From the NCBI GenBank assembly GCA_945956945.1, contig CAMFJO010000020.1, positions 1 to 8,557 on the forward strand: DNA of 8,557 nucleotides, given 5' to 3'. The notes under the pieces were generated by a model that had not been told where the DNA came from, made no database searches, and saw only the letters and a program-made list of their open reading frames with translations. The DNA is from an uncultured Legionellales bacterium. Lineage in GTDB: Bacteria; Pseudomonadota; Gammaproteobacteria; UBA1113. The first letter of the stretch is position 1. The number at the start of each line of letters is the position of its first letter. Below, in pieces: positions 1-6,412 of the stretch. The position numbers and the translations under genes are program-made.

Positions 1-1491
1 CAACAATGTGATGTCGTATACGCAGATCAGGGCGGGAAAGACAGTGGCCACATAACCATGCTTTTCATTCCGCCCATAGCGGAAGATGTCGGGACCAGGC
101 AGGCCAAGACAGTGGATGCTGCTTTCGATGAACAAAATAGCTATGTTCGCGGTAACATTACCGTAGACAGTAATCCCTTAGATGCAGATGACTCGGTTGC
201 GCAAGCATTCCGCGCTTCACTCAAAAAGAAAAATGTTAATGGGGCTTTAATCGATTTTCTGGTAGAGAGTGGGCGTGGCGGTGCTTTATACAATTTTTTA
301 GGTATTAAAATCGATCAGGCTTTTGCAGGACAGTATATATCCCTGGAAGGAGCAGCAGTACAGGTTGATTATGCCGTGCAAGACGATGGCAGTGTGCTGG
401 TAACCAATACTTTTTCTGGCGAATACGTAGAGGCGAGTAAGCAGTATGATTATTCAGAGTATCAAGCTGGCTTAAAGGCTGAAAAACCCAACACGACCCA
501 TCTTAAGGCGACTATTGTCCATCGAATTGAAATGAAAGAGGATGGACCGGTTGTTTCTATTGTACAGAAAGATTTTAAGGCTACAGGCGCGGGACCTCAG
601 GTCAGTATGATGAGGATTTTACTGGCTGACCAAATGCAAATCGAACTGAATGAAAATTTTGATAAGAATAAAGCTTTAGAAACTGCTTTAGAGCAAAACG
701 ATTCTAAAATTATTATTGCGCTCTTAAAACAGGGCGCTAGAATAGATATAAGACTCTGCGGGAAAGAATTGAAGAAAACCATTTTACATTATGCCGTAGA
801 AGCGGGAGAAGTGAAGCTGGTTAAGCAGTTACTCAAAGAAGAGCACGCTCATATCTCAGTAAACCAGCGTGATAATCAGGGTAAAACAGCTTTCCATTAT
901 GCCGCCGCAGCCAATTCAGAAGAAATGGTTCTGGCTTTGGCGGACAAGGGGGCCAGAGCGACTATTCAGGATAATGAAAAGAAAATAGCTTTACATTATT
1001 CTAAATCCAATTCTTCTGTAGAATCTTATCTCTATGTGCTAACGGGCGTAGAAGCTTATCATGCGCATTCTGCCGCTAAAAAACTCAAATCTGACAATAC
1101 TAAAAATAAGATCACTATCTTAGAGGGTTTAAAAGGAACCTTGGTTGGTGAAAAAGAGGCTACTATCTCTGGGCGTTTACATGATTTTGATAACAAAGCG
1201 GTTGACACACTAAGCAAACTAGAAGATCCCGAGAACAAGGGGCTTTGGGGTTGGTTTTCTAGGGTTTTTAGAGAGATCAAAGCGTTTAAGCGAGAAAAAT
1301 TCGGTGGACAAGCGGTGCAAAATATTATTGTTCCAAGCGAAACGCAATCTTCACATGGAGAAGCTTTTGCTAGTTATATTCTCACAGGAAGAAAGCATCT
1401 GGAATCGCGGCTTCCTTTTTTTGCGCACTCGCCTAAAGAGCCTTCATCCGATGCCGGAAAAGAAACCAAAGCAATGATTTTGGGTGGCTAA
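1..1491 (+). CDS. Ankyrin-repeat protein, 5'-truncated by window edge; candidate effector
   Basis: The reading frame is open from base 1, so the true start is probably upstream; the first in-frame ATG is at 58, with no convincing Shine-Dalgarno before it. Counting from Met58 (477 aa), residues 40-180 form a non-repeat domain rich in predicted beta strands that I do not recognise. Ankyrin-like helical repeats follow at about 205-232, 238-270 (TILHYAVEAGEVKLVKQLL), 273-305 (KTAFHYAAAANSEEMVLAL) and a degenerate 306-330. The C-terminal 140 residues are charged, contain a WGWF patch near 397-400, and end in a hydrophilic tail. There is no visible signal peptide or transmembrane segment. Ankyrin repeats mediate protein-protein binding, and in Legionellales such proteins are often type IV (Dot/Icm) effectors. 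Effector status is inferred from context only. The gene converges on another ankyrin gene. The ankyrin call is firm; the function is unknown. Confidence 0.8.
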   Translation, partial: QQCDVVYADQGGKDSGHITMLFIPPIAEDVGTRQAKTVDAAFDEQNSYVRGNITVDSNPLDADDSVAQAFRASLKKKNVNGALIDFLVESGRGGALYNFLGIKIDQAFAGQYISLEGAAVQVDYAVQDDGSVLVTNTFSGEYVEASKQYDYSEYQAGLKAEKPNTTHLKATIVHRIEMKEDGPVVSIVQKDFKATGAGPQVSMMRILLADQMQIELNENFDKNKALETALEQNDSKIIIALLKQGARIDIRLCGKELKKTILHYAVEAGEVKLVKQLLKEEHAHISVNQRDNQGKTAFHYAAAANSEEMVLALADKGARATIQDNEKKIALHYSKSNSSVESYLYVLTGVEAYHAHSAAKKLKSDNTKNKITILEGLKGTLVGEKEATISGRLHDFDNKAVDTLSKLEDPENKGLWGWFSRVFREIKAFKREKFGGQAVQNIIVPSETQSSHGEAFASYILTGRKHLESRLPFFAHSPKEPSSDAGKETKAMILGG

Positions 1492-1505
1492 ATAAATGTA
1501 GGATT

Positions 1506-1530
1506 GGGCAGCTTAGGGGCTGCCCTTGTT
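1506..1530. terminator. Hairpin between convergent ankyrin genes, possible terminator
   Basis: A perfect 7-bp GC-rich stem, GGGCAGC (1506-1512) with GCTGCCC (1519-1525), closes a 6-nt loop. It starts 14 bp after the stop of the plus-strand ankyrin gene and lies 18 bp beyond the stop of the minus-strand one. On the plus strand it is followed by TTGTT, only a weak U-tract; on the minus strand there is no good U-tract. Position and stem strength suggest a terminator for the plus-strand gene, perhaps shared by both. Confidence 0.55.
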
Positions 1531-1547
1531 CAATTACCCAGCTTAGA

Positions 1548-2483
1548 TTATATCTGCAAAACAGTTGTGTTTAGAGTTATCGGTTGCGGCTGATGACGCC
1601 GTGGTGGAGGAGGTGGAGCATGAAATGTAAGGGGATTTTCCCCCAAAGAAAGAGCAGGTGCTGCGATCGGTTTTTCAAAATGTTCGCGATAGCTATTTAA
1701 TAAGGGCTGCAAGTGTGGATAGCGGGCAAGCAAATAAGTTTCTGTTTGTTGAGAATATTGTTTAAATAAAGGTTCTAAGAGTTGCCAAGGAAGTTGTTCA
1801 GGGGTTATTAATAAGTCAAGAATATCCTTGAGTACTTCTTCTGGGGGCCATTGTAAATGGTTTTCAAATTCAGCTGCGGGATCGGCGGATAGCTCCCAAA
1901 TATTTTGGGAGAGATTCATATTCACAAAGAGTGCTATTTGCAATAATATTGCTTTCAGGTTGTTAAACTGCGGTGGAATAAAATCCAAATCTGCGCCACA
2001 GAGTGTTAATAACAGAAAAGCGGCTGTGTTCCCGGCCATTAAAGCCAGATGTAGAGGCGTGTGCGCGCTGCCATTTGCTACATTAAGATGAGCACCTTGA
2101 TGGAGTAGCATAAATAAGAGGTCAATATTACCGCTACACACGGCAGCATGCAAAGCCGTATTACCGTTGTGATTGAGCGTATTCACATCAGCGCCCGCCA
2201 TAATGAGTAACTCAACATGCTCTTTCTTTTTATTGGAGCCTATCATATTGATAGCCCTATAGAGAGGCGTATTGCCAGAGTTATCTCTTCTATTAACGAT
2301 AGCCGGATCGACGCAAATGAGCCATTGGCTCATCTCTACTTGCCCCCTTCGCATAGTGGTATTTAAATAATGAGATCTATAAGTAGGATCGGCGAGGAAA
2401 CAAGCGCCTTTTTCTTCTAATTTACGAGCTGCCTGTCGTTGCAGCGGGGTGAGTGTTTCAAAAAAACGTTTGTCTATGCTCAT
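1548..2483 (-). CDS. Ankyrin-repeat protein with proline-rich C-terminal tail
   Basis: A 311-aa protein. I chose the ATG at 2483 because GAAGG (2499-2495) lies 11 nt upstream; the frame extends to a GTG at 2543, but that start has no better ribosome site. Three consecutive ankyrin repeats are clear: about residues 67-102 (NSGNTPLYRAINMIG, with a few extra residues before VELLIMAGADVN), 103-135 (NGNTALHAAVCSGNIDLLFMLL) and 136-168 (HTPLHLALMAGNTAAFLLL). The N-terminal 60 residues and the region 170-270 are predicted mostly helical and not recognised. The C-terminus from about 288 has five prolines in a row followed by RRHQPQP. No signal peptide or membrane segment is seen. Ankyrin plus polyproline suggests a protein-binding adaptor, possibly acting in a eukaryotic host; this is inference. 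It resembles the neighbouring ankyrin protein only in the repeat fold, so recent tandem duplication is not indicated. Confidence 0.85.
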   Translation of the reverse strand: MSIDKRFFETLTPLQRQAARKLEEKGACFLADPTYRSHYLNTTMRRGQVEMSQWLICVDPAIVNRRDNSGNTPLYRAINMIGSNKKKEHVELLIMAGADVNTLNHNGNTALHAAVCSGNIDLLFMLLHQGAHLNVANGSAHTPLHLALMAGNTAAFLLLTLCGADLDFIPPQFNNLKAILLQIALFVNMNLSQNIWELSADPAAEFENHLQWPPEEVLKDILDLLITPEQLPWQLLEPLFKQYSQQTETYLLARYPHLQPLLNSYREHFEKPIAAPALSLGENPLTFHAPPPPPRRHQPQPITLNTTVLQI

Positions 2484-2507
2484 CGGTATATTTACCTTCA
2501 AATTAAA

Positions 2508-2535
2508 ATAATACAGTTCTATTTCTGTGCAGCAA
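2508..2535 (-). promoter_or_regulatory. Weak promoter candidate for the minus-strand ankyrin gene
   Basis: Reading the minus strand, TTGCTG (2535-2530) and TATTAT (2513-2508) are separated by 16 nt, resembling sigma70 -35 (3 of 6) and -10 (5 of 6) boxes. Initiation would fall near 2501, just before the GAAGG ribosome site at 2499-2495, giving a leader of about 18 nt. It would also make the upstream GTG at 2543 untranscribed, in line with the ATG at 2483 as start. AT-rich sequence gives such matches by chance. Confidence 0.3.
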
Positions 2536-2699
2536 TTGCCCACGAATCATATCATGCAGGCATACTACTGGACAACCTAAAATAGTTCAAATTTTATACT
2601 CAACAAACTTACCAAAACATAGATCTAATTCCTTGAGATGAGAGCTGGTTTACATGAGGTTTCTCTTCGCAAAAAAATTAAAAAAATCTTCTTTCTCCC

Positions 2700-2728
2700 T
2701 TGTTTTTCTCATTCTTGTGGGCTATAGT
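2700..2728 (+). promoter_or_regulatory. Sigma70-type promoter for mraZ and the dcw operon
   Basis: TTGTTT (2700-2705) and TATAGT (2723-2728) are separated by exactly 17 nt, a good -35/-10 pair. An A-rich run at 2671-2687 lies where an UP element would stimulate transcription. The expected start is near 2735, about 38 nt ahead of the mraZ GTG. The -10 box overlaps the first TGG operator-like boxes, so a bound MraZ would be expected to compete with RNA polymerase. Confidence 0.6.
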
Positions 2729-2762
2729 GTAGGAAAGTGGGGAGAAGTGGTAGATTGTGGAG
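2718..2762 (+). promoter_or_regulatory. Array of five 10-bp-spaced MraZ-box-like repeats
   Basis: TGGGC (2718), TGTAG (2728), TGGGG (2738), TGGTA (2748) and TGGAG (2758) recur every 10 bp exactly. Two match the TGGGN box with 5-nt spacers known for E. coli MraZ sites; the others are degenerate, and the second has lost TGG. One unit per helical turn places all boxes on one DNA face, fitting a ring-shaped MraZ oligomer. The array runs from the -10 box to the mraZ ribosome site (the last box, TGGAG, contains the GGAG Shine-Dalgarno at 2759-2762), so autorepression of the operon is likely. The pattern is seen; binding is inferred. Confidence 0.7.
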
Positions 2763-2772
2763 TAAGCTTTAA

Positions 2773-3237
2773 GTGTTTAGGGGTATCACTGCAGTTAGTC
2801 TCGATGTTAAGGGCCGGTTGGCTATGCCGGCCCGGCAACGGGATTTGCTCTTGGAAATAGATGAGAAAGCGCAGCTGGTGGTGACTATCGACACGCAATC
2901 GCCTTGTTTATTGTTGTATCCCTTAGCGGAATGGGAAATTATTGAACGAAAATTGGAGGCTTTGCCCAGTTTTAATCCAGCAACTCGACGCTTACAACGC
3001 TTATTAATGGGGCATGCCAGCGAAGTAGAAATGGATGGTCAAGGCCGGATTCTAATACCGCCCTTATTACGCGATTACGCCAAACTGGACAAAAGAGTGA
3101 TGGTCGTAGGGCAGGGGCAGAAATTTGAATTGTGGAGCGATACCTTGTGGGATGCGCAACGTGAAGTTTGGCTGGCAGAAGATCAGGCCATGAATAGCGA
3201 TGGGCTGCCACCTGAATTGCAGCATATTTCACTGTGA
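2773..3237 (+). CDS. mraZ: Transcriptional regulator MraZ
   Basis: A 154-aa protein, close to the family's usual 143-152. It starts at a GTG (2773) giving MFRGITAVSLD, the expected MraZ opening, with GGAG at 2759-2762 ten nt upstream. It has two tandem SpoVT/AbrB-like swapped-hairpin domains, each with the conserved DxxGR motif: DVKGR at residues 11-15 and DGQGR at 88-92. MraZ forms ring-like oligomers that bind TGGGN direct repeats upstream of its own gene and regulate the dcw operon. A matching repeat array lies just upstream here. The C-terminal segment after about 140 is a little longer than in E. coli. It is the first gene of the operon, with rsmH starting 10 bp after its stop. The identification is secure. 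Confidence 0.96.
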   Translation: MFRGITAVSLDVKGRLAMPARQRDLLLEIDEKAQLVVTIDTQSPCLLLYPLAEWEIIERKLEALPSFNPATRRLQRLLMGHASEVEMDGQGRILIPPLLRDYAKLDKRVMVVGQGQKFELWSDTLWDAQREVWLAEDQAMNSDGLPPELQHISL

Positions 3238-3247
3238 TGGGGGTTTT

Positions 3248-4183
3248 GTGACCGACAAACCCGAACACAGCAGTGTATTGCTGAAAGAAGTCATCGCGGG
3301 CTTAGAGATTAAACCCAATGGCATTTATATAGATGGTACCTTTGGTCGTGGCGGTCATAGCCGCGCCATTTTGCAACAGTTGAATCAAGAAGGCCGCTTG
3401 TACGCTTTAGATAAAGATGACGCCGCCATAGAAGCAGGTAAGGCGATTGACGATAAACGGCTTTGCCTAGAAAAGGGTAGTTTTGCTGATATTGAGAAAT
3501 GGGCAAACCACTGGGCTATTCTGGAGCAAGTCGATGGAATATTGCTGGATTTAGGCGTGTCTTCGCCGCAACTGGATGATGCAGAGCGGGGTTTTTCTTT
3601 TTTAAGAGAAGGCCCTCTCGATATGCGTATGGATGCGCAGCAAGAATTAACCGCGGCTAAGTGGTTGGCAGTAGCCGACATAGATGAGATGACGCAAGTT
3701 TTTAGAGAATATGGTGAAGAAGCGTATGCACGGCCTATTGCGCGTGCGATTGCAGCAGCGCGATTAGAAGCGCCCTTGCAAACGACGAAGCAGTTAGCGG
3801 ATTTGGTGAGTGCGATGGTCCCGGAAGGCAAACAATGGCGTTTGACCAAACATCCGGCGACGCGTATTTTTCAGGCGATACGCATTCATATCAATAGTGA
3901 ATTGGAAGCATTACAAAATTTTTTAGCGCAGGTATTGAGAGTGTTGGCTGTAGAGGGCAGAGTTGCCATCATCAGTTTTCATTCTTTGGAAGATCGCCTG
4001 GTAAAGCGATTTATACAACAAGGGGCCAAGGGCGATCCTTATCCCCGCGATTTACCAATCAGGGGTGCCAAGGTGGTGCCAGGGCTTGAAAAAGGAATGG
4101 TTAGCCGTGCGAGCGCAGAAGAGATTGAACATAATCCACGCGCACGCAGTGCTATATTGAGAATAATGAGGAAAATAAAATGA
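3248..4183 (+). CDS. rsmH: 16S rRNA (cytosine(1402)-N(4))-methyltransferase RsmH (MraW)
   Basis: This SAM-dependent enzyme methylates N4 of C1402 in the decoding centre of 16S rRNA. With the GTG start at 3248 it is 311 aa (E. coli 313). That start is preceded by GGGGG (3239-3243) and gives the family N-terminus with HSSVLLKEVI at 7-16; the in-frame ATG at 3200 lies inside mraZ and would add 16 atypical residues. Visible motifs: SAM-binding DGTFGRGGHS (29-38), DLGVSSPQLDDAERGFSF (101-118), GPLDMRMD (122-129), HPATRIFQAIRI (202-213), ISFHSLEDR (242-250) and the C-terminal NPRARSAILR (296-305). All are intact. It lies 10 bp after mraZ, and its TGA overlaps the ftsL ATG in an ATGA junction, indicating translational coupling. 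Confidence 0.96.
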   Translation: MTDKPEHSSVLLKEVIAGLEIKPNGIYIDGTFGRGGHSRAILQQLNQEGRLYALDKDDAAIEAGKAIDDKRLCLEKGSFADIEKWANHWAILEQVDGILLDLGVSSPQLDDAERGFSFLREGPLDMRMDAQQELTAAKWLAVADIDEMTQVFREYGEEAYARPIARAIAAARLEAPLQTTKQLADLVSAMVPEGKQWRLTKHPATRIFQAIRIHINSELEALQNFLAQVLRVLAVEGRVAIISFHSLEDRLVKRFIQQGAKGDPYPRDLPIRGAKVVPGLEKGMVSRASAEEIEHNPRARSAILRIMRKIK

Positions 4184-4512
4184 GTGCTGTTGCTAAAGCA
4201 ATTTTGTCGAGTGATTTTACTCGCGGTCGTATCAAAGAATTTATGTTAGAAGGCGATGTATTAGTGGCTATTGTCTTAGCCTGTTTATTGTTATTGAGTA
4301 TGCTGGGGATTATTTATATCCGTGGGCAAGAACGACAATTAACCAGTGAATTACAATATACTAAGCAACAATACGACGATATGACGATGACACACTCACA
4401 ATTGTTATTAGAAAAAGCTACCTGGTCGCAACAAAGTCGCGTGCAAAATGTGGCACAAACCAAGCTCAATATGCAATTTCCCAACAATAAAAATATTATT
4501 ATGGTGGAATAG
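4180..4512 (+). CDS. ftsL: Cell division protein FtsL
   Basis: A 110-aa bitopic inner-membrane protein of the divisome. In the known system FtsL pairs with FtsB through a periplasmic coiled coil, binds FtsQ, and activates FtsW-FtsI septal synthesis. Residues 1-26 are a short cytoplasmic tail with basic residues, 27-47 a single transmembrane helix (VLVAIVLACLLLLSMLGIIYI), and 49-90 a Gln/Glu-rich coiled coil. The FtsL signature region LLLEKATWSQQSRVQNVA is at 76-93, followed by KLNMQFP (95-101). It starts at the ATG overlapping the rsmH stop, with GAGGA at 4168-4172. Its place between rsmH and ftsI is the standard one, which makes the assignment secure despite the low sequence conservation of the family. 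Confidence 0.93.
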   Translation: MSAVAKAILSSDFTRGRIKEFMLEGDVLVAIVLACLLLLSMLGIIYIRGQERQLTSELQYTKQQYDDMTMTHSQLLLEKATWSQQSRVQNVAQTKLNMQFPNNKNIIMVE

Positions 4513-4533
4513 TGAATGCATAAAAATTGCGAG

Positions 4534-4558
4534 CAAAAGCGCCAAATATGGGCTTTTG
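4534..4558 (+). promoter_or_regulatory. Hairpin abutting the ftsI start codon
   Basis: In the 47-bp ftsL-ftsI gap, CAAAAGC (4534-4540) pairs with GCTTTTG (4552-4558), with an inner CC/GG pair (4542-4543 with 4550-4551) across one bulged G and a 6-nt loop. The 3' arm ends two bases before the ftsI ATG and contains the only G-rich stretch (4550-4552) that could serve as its Shine-Dalgarno. Folding could therefore limit ftsI translation. The stem is AT-rich and only moderately stable, so function is speculative. Confidence 0.35.
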
Positions 4559-4559
4559 A

Positions 4560-6218
4560 ATGAATGCCTATACCCGCCATACCTGGCGATGGGTAATACT
4601 ATTAATTTGTTTGGGTTTGGCTTTTTTAGGCTTACTATTAAGGTTTGTTCAATTAACGGTTATTGATCGTTCTTTTTTATTAAAGCAGGGCGATGCGCGC
4701 AGTCAACGCGTTATAGAGCGCCCGGCTATGAGGGGTATGATAACCGACCGAGATCATTATCCATTGGCGATTACCACGCCTGTATCTTCCATTTGGGTCG
4801 ATCCCCAAGAATTTGTAGCAAAGCCTGAAGATTTAAAAACGTTATCGACTTTACTCAATGACAGTGTCGATGTCTTAGAGGCTCGCCTAAAATCTAATAA
4901 TGGTAAAGAATTCGTGTATTTAAAACGCCATATTTCACCTCGTTTGGCGCAGAAGATCATGGCATTGCATTTAAAGGGTGTGCACAGCCTAACGGAATAT
5001 AGGCGTTATTATCCTGAATCAGAAGTCACTTCACAGCTGATTGGTTTTACCAATATTGATAATCAAGGCCAAGAAGGCATGGAATTGGCCTACAATCAAT
5101 GGCTGCAAGGCGTGCCGGGTAAAGAGCGGGTTTCCAAAGATGGTGTAGGACATGTGGTGGCCTTATTGGGTACGGTGCGTGAAGCAGAGCCCGGAAAAGA
5201 ATTGGTCTTAAGTTTGAACCATCGCATTCAATATTTAGCGTATCGAGATTTAATGGACGGCGTGACGAAAGCCGAAGCAGTTGCCGGTTCGGTGATTGTT
5301 CTGGATGTTAAGACGGGCGAAGTTCTGGCGATGGCAAATGTCCCTTCTTACAATCCCAATCAAACGGTGGATCCGCGATTAGACACCTTGCGCAATCGTT
5401 GTGTAACGGATATTTTTGAACCGGGTTCTACCACCAAAGCCTTGAGTTTAGCGAATGTCTTGTTACAAGGCCGTTATACACCAGACAGTATGATCGATAC
5501 CAATCCAGGCTGGATGACTTTGAATGGACACATCGTCAGAGATCCTGAAGGCAATAATGGTGTTATCAATATGACAACCGTATTGGTGAAATCCAGTAAT
5601 GTGGGAACAGCCAAGTTAACCCTCACGACACCGCCCAATAGTTTATGGGAATTGTTGCATAAGATGGGTTATGGACAATTAACCGGCAGTGGTTTTCCGG
5701 GAGAAGCCAAGGGGAGTTTGCCCTTGCATAAATGGTCCGATTTTACTTTAGCGACTTTATCTTTTGGTTATGGGTTGTCAGCAACACCCCTACAAGTCGC
5801 GAATGCTTATGCGACCATTGCCCGCGGCGGTATTAAGATGCCAGTGAGTTTGGTGAAATTGTCACAGCCACCTCAAGGCGAACGGGTATTGGATGCGAAG
5901 GTGGCCGAGCAGGTGAAGATGATGCTAGAAGCAGTGGTCAATGAAGCCGCGGTGAATGGTCAGGTGCCAGGCTATAGGGTATTGGGTAAAACAGGTACCA
6001 TACGTATGTTAGGACCTAAAGGCTACGATCCCAATCGCCATATTGCTTTTTTTGCCGGCGCAGCGCCAGCTTCTAATCCCAGATTGGTAGTGATGGTGGT
6101 GTTGCAAGAACCCCATAAAGGTTATTATAGTGCCCAAGTGGTGGCGCCTATTTTTAGTCAAATTATGGGCGGGGCGTTGAGGGCTCTGGATATTCCGCCA
6201 GATAAAGTAGATAATTAG
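4560..6218 (+). CDS. ftsI: Peptidoglycan D,D-transpeptidase FtsI (PBP3)
   Basis: A 552-aa septum-specific class B penicillin-binding protein that cross-links peptidoglycan in partnership with FtsW. The start is an ATG placed directly after an in-frame TGA (4557-4559), so no longer product is possible; the ribosome site is weak. Residues 11-30 form the single N-terminal membrane anchor after a short basic cytoplasmic tail. The pedestal/dimerisation domain follows, with RGMITDRDHYPLAITTPVSS at 58-77. In the transpeptidase domain all three active-site motifs are present: STTK (290-293, nucleophile Ser290, in FEPGSTTK), SSN (345-347) and KTGT (477-480). It is slightly shorter than E. coli FtsI (588 aa), mainly at the C-terminus. 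It lies downstream of ftsL, followed by a 194-bp gap carrying a palindrome before murE. Identification as FtsI rather than PBP2 rests on motifs plus dcw position. Confidence 0.96.
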   Translation: MNAYTRHTWRWVILLICLGLAFLGLLLRFVQLTVIDRSFLLKQGDARSQRVIERPAMRGMITDRDHYPLAITTPVSSIWVDPQEFVAKPEDLKTLSTLLNDSVDVLEARLKSNNGKEFVYLKRHISPRLAQKIMALHLKGVHSLTEYRRYYPESEVTSQLIGFTNIDNQGQEGMELAYNQWLQGVPGKERVSKDGVGHVVALLGTVREAEPGKELVLSLNHRIQYLAYRDLMDGVTKAEAVAGSVIVLDVKTGEVLAMANVPSYNPNQTVDPRLDTLRNRCVTDIFEPGSTTKALSLANVLLQGRYTPDSMIDTNPGWMTLNGHIVRDPEGNNGVINMTTVLVKSSNVGTAKLTLTTPPNSLWELLHKMGYGQLTGSGFPGEAKGSLPLHKWSDFTLATLSFGYGLSATPLQVANAYATIARGGIKMPVSLVKLSQPPQGERVLDAKVAEQVKMMLEAVVNEAAVNGQVPGYRVLGKTGTIRMLGPKGYDPNRHIAFFAGAAPASNPRLVVMVVLQEPHKGYYSAQVVAPIFSQIMGGALRALDIPPDKVDN

Positions 6219-6236
6219 CTTCTACCATTTTTCAAG

Positions 6237-6359
6237 GAAAGCGCATAGTTGGCGCATCTTGCACGAAAAACGCTGGCGAAAAATGCTCAGTGACGTTTAT
6301 GTCAACTCCGCTTTTTCGCCAGCGTTTTTCGTGCAACCTGCATCCAACTCTGCACTTTC
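6237..6359. repeat. 123-bp imperfect palindrome, probable dispersed or MITE-like element
   Basis: Two perfect 25-bp inverted arms (6259-6283 and 6312-6336) flank a 28-nt centre. Beyond a mismatched stretch (6253-6258 against 6337-6343), complementarity resumes: 6237-6252 matches the reverse complement of 6344-6359 at 14 of 16 positions. The centre contains a smaller TGAC/GTCA inverted repeat (6291-6294, 6301-6304). There is no ORF, no obvious target duplication and no U-tract after the stem. It fills most of the 194-bp ftsI-murE gap. Such structures are usually REP-, ERIC- or MITE-like repeats, or transcript-processing hairpins. Only one copy is in the window, so dispersal is inferred. Confidence 0.75.
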
Positions 6360-6412
6360 TCCGTATGGATAGATAAGATAGATGTGAATGCTGGAATTCG
6401 GATAGAGTAATT

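Noticed and set aside
1509..1546. CAGCTTAG repeated at 1509 and 1539
   Set aside because: Only 8 bp, one pair, with no further structure; chance similarity is likely.
2484..2543. Upstream GTG extension of the minus-strand ankyrin gene
   Set aside because: The ATG at 2483 has GAAGG upstream, and the extra 20 residues show no recognisable feature.
2654..2860. Short plus-strand open frame across the mraZ promoter with a hydrophobic N-terminus
   Set aside because: It overlaps the start of mraZ in another frame, covers the promoter and operator region, and has no good ribosome site; its Lys/Phe-rich start simply reflects the A- and T-rich promoter DNA.
3200..3247. In-frame upstream ATG that would lengthen RsmH by 16 residues
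   Set aside because: It lies inside mraZ, lacks a good ribosome site, and adds residues absent from the family; the GTG at 3248 has GGGGG upstream and gives the usual length.
3385..3849. 154-codon minus-strand open frame within rsmH
   Set aside because: It is antisense to intact RsmH motifs and shows low-complexity Ser/Ala-rich sequence typical of a shadow frame.
6237..6359. Palindrome read as an intrinsic terminator for ftsI
   Set aside because: The long stem is not followed by a U-tract, and the loop is large; read-through into murE is expected since no strong promoter is seen for murE.
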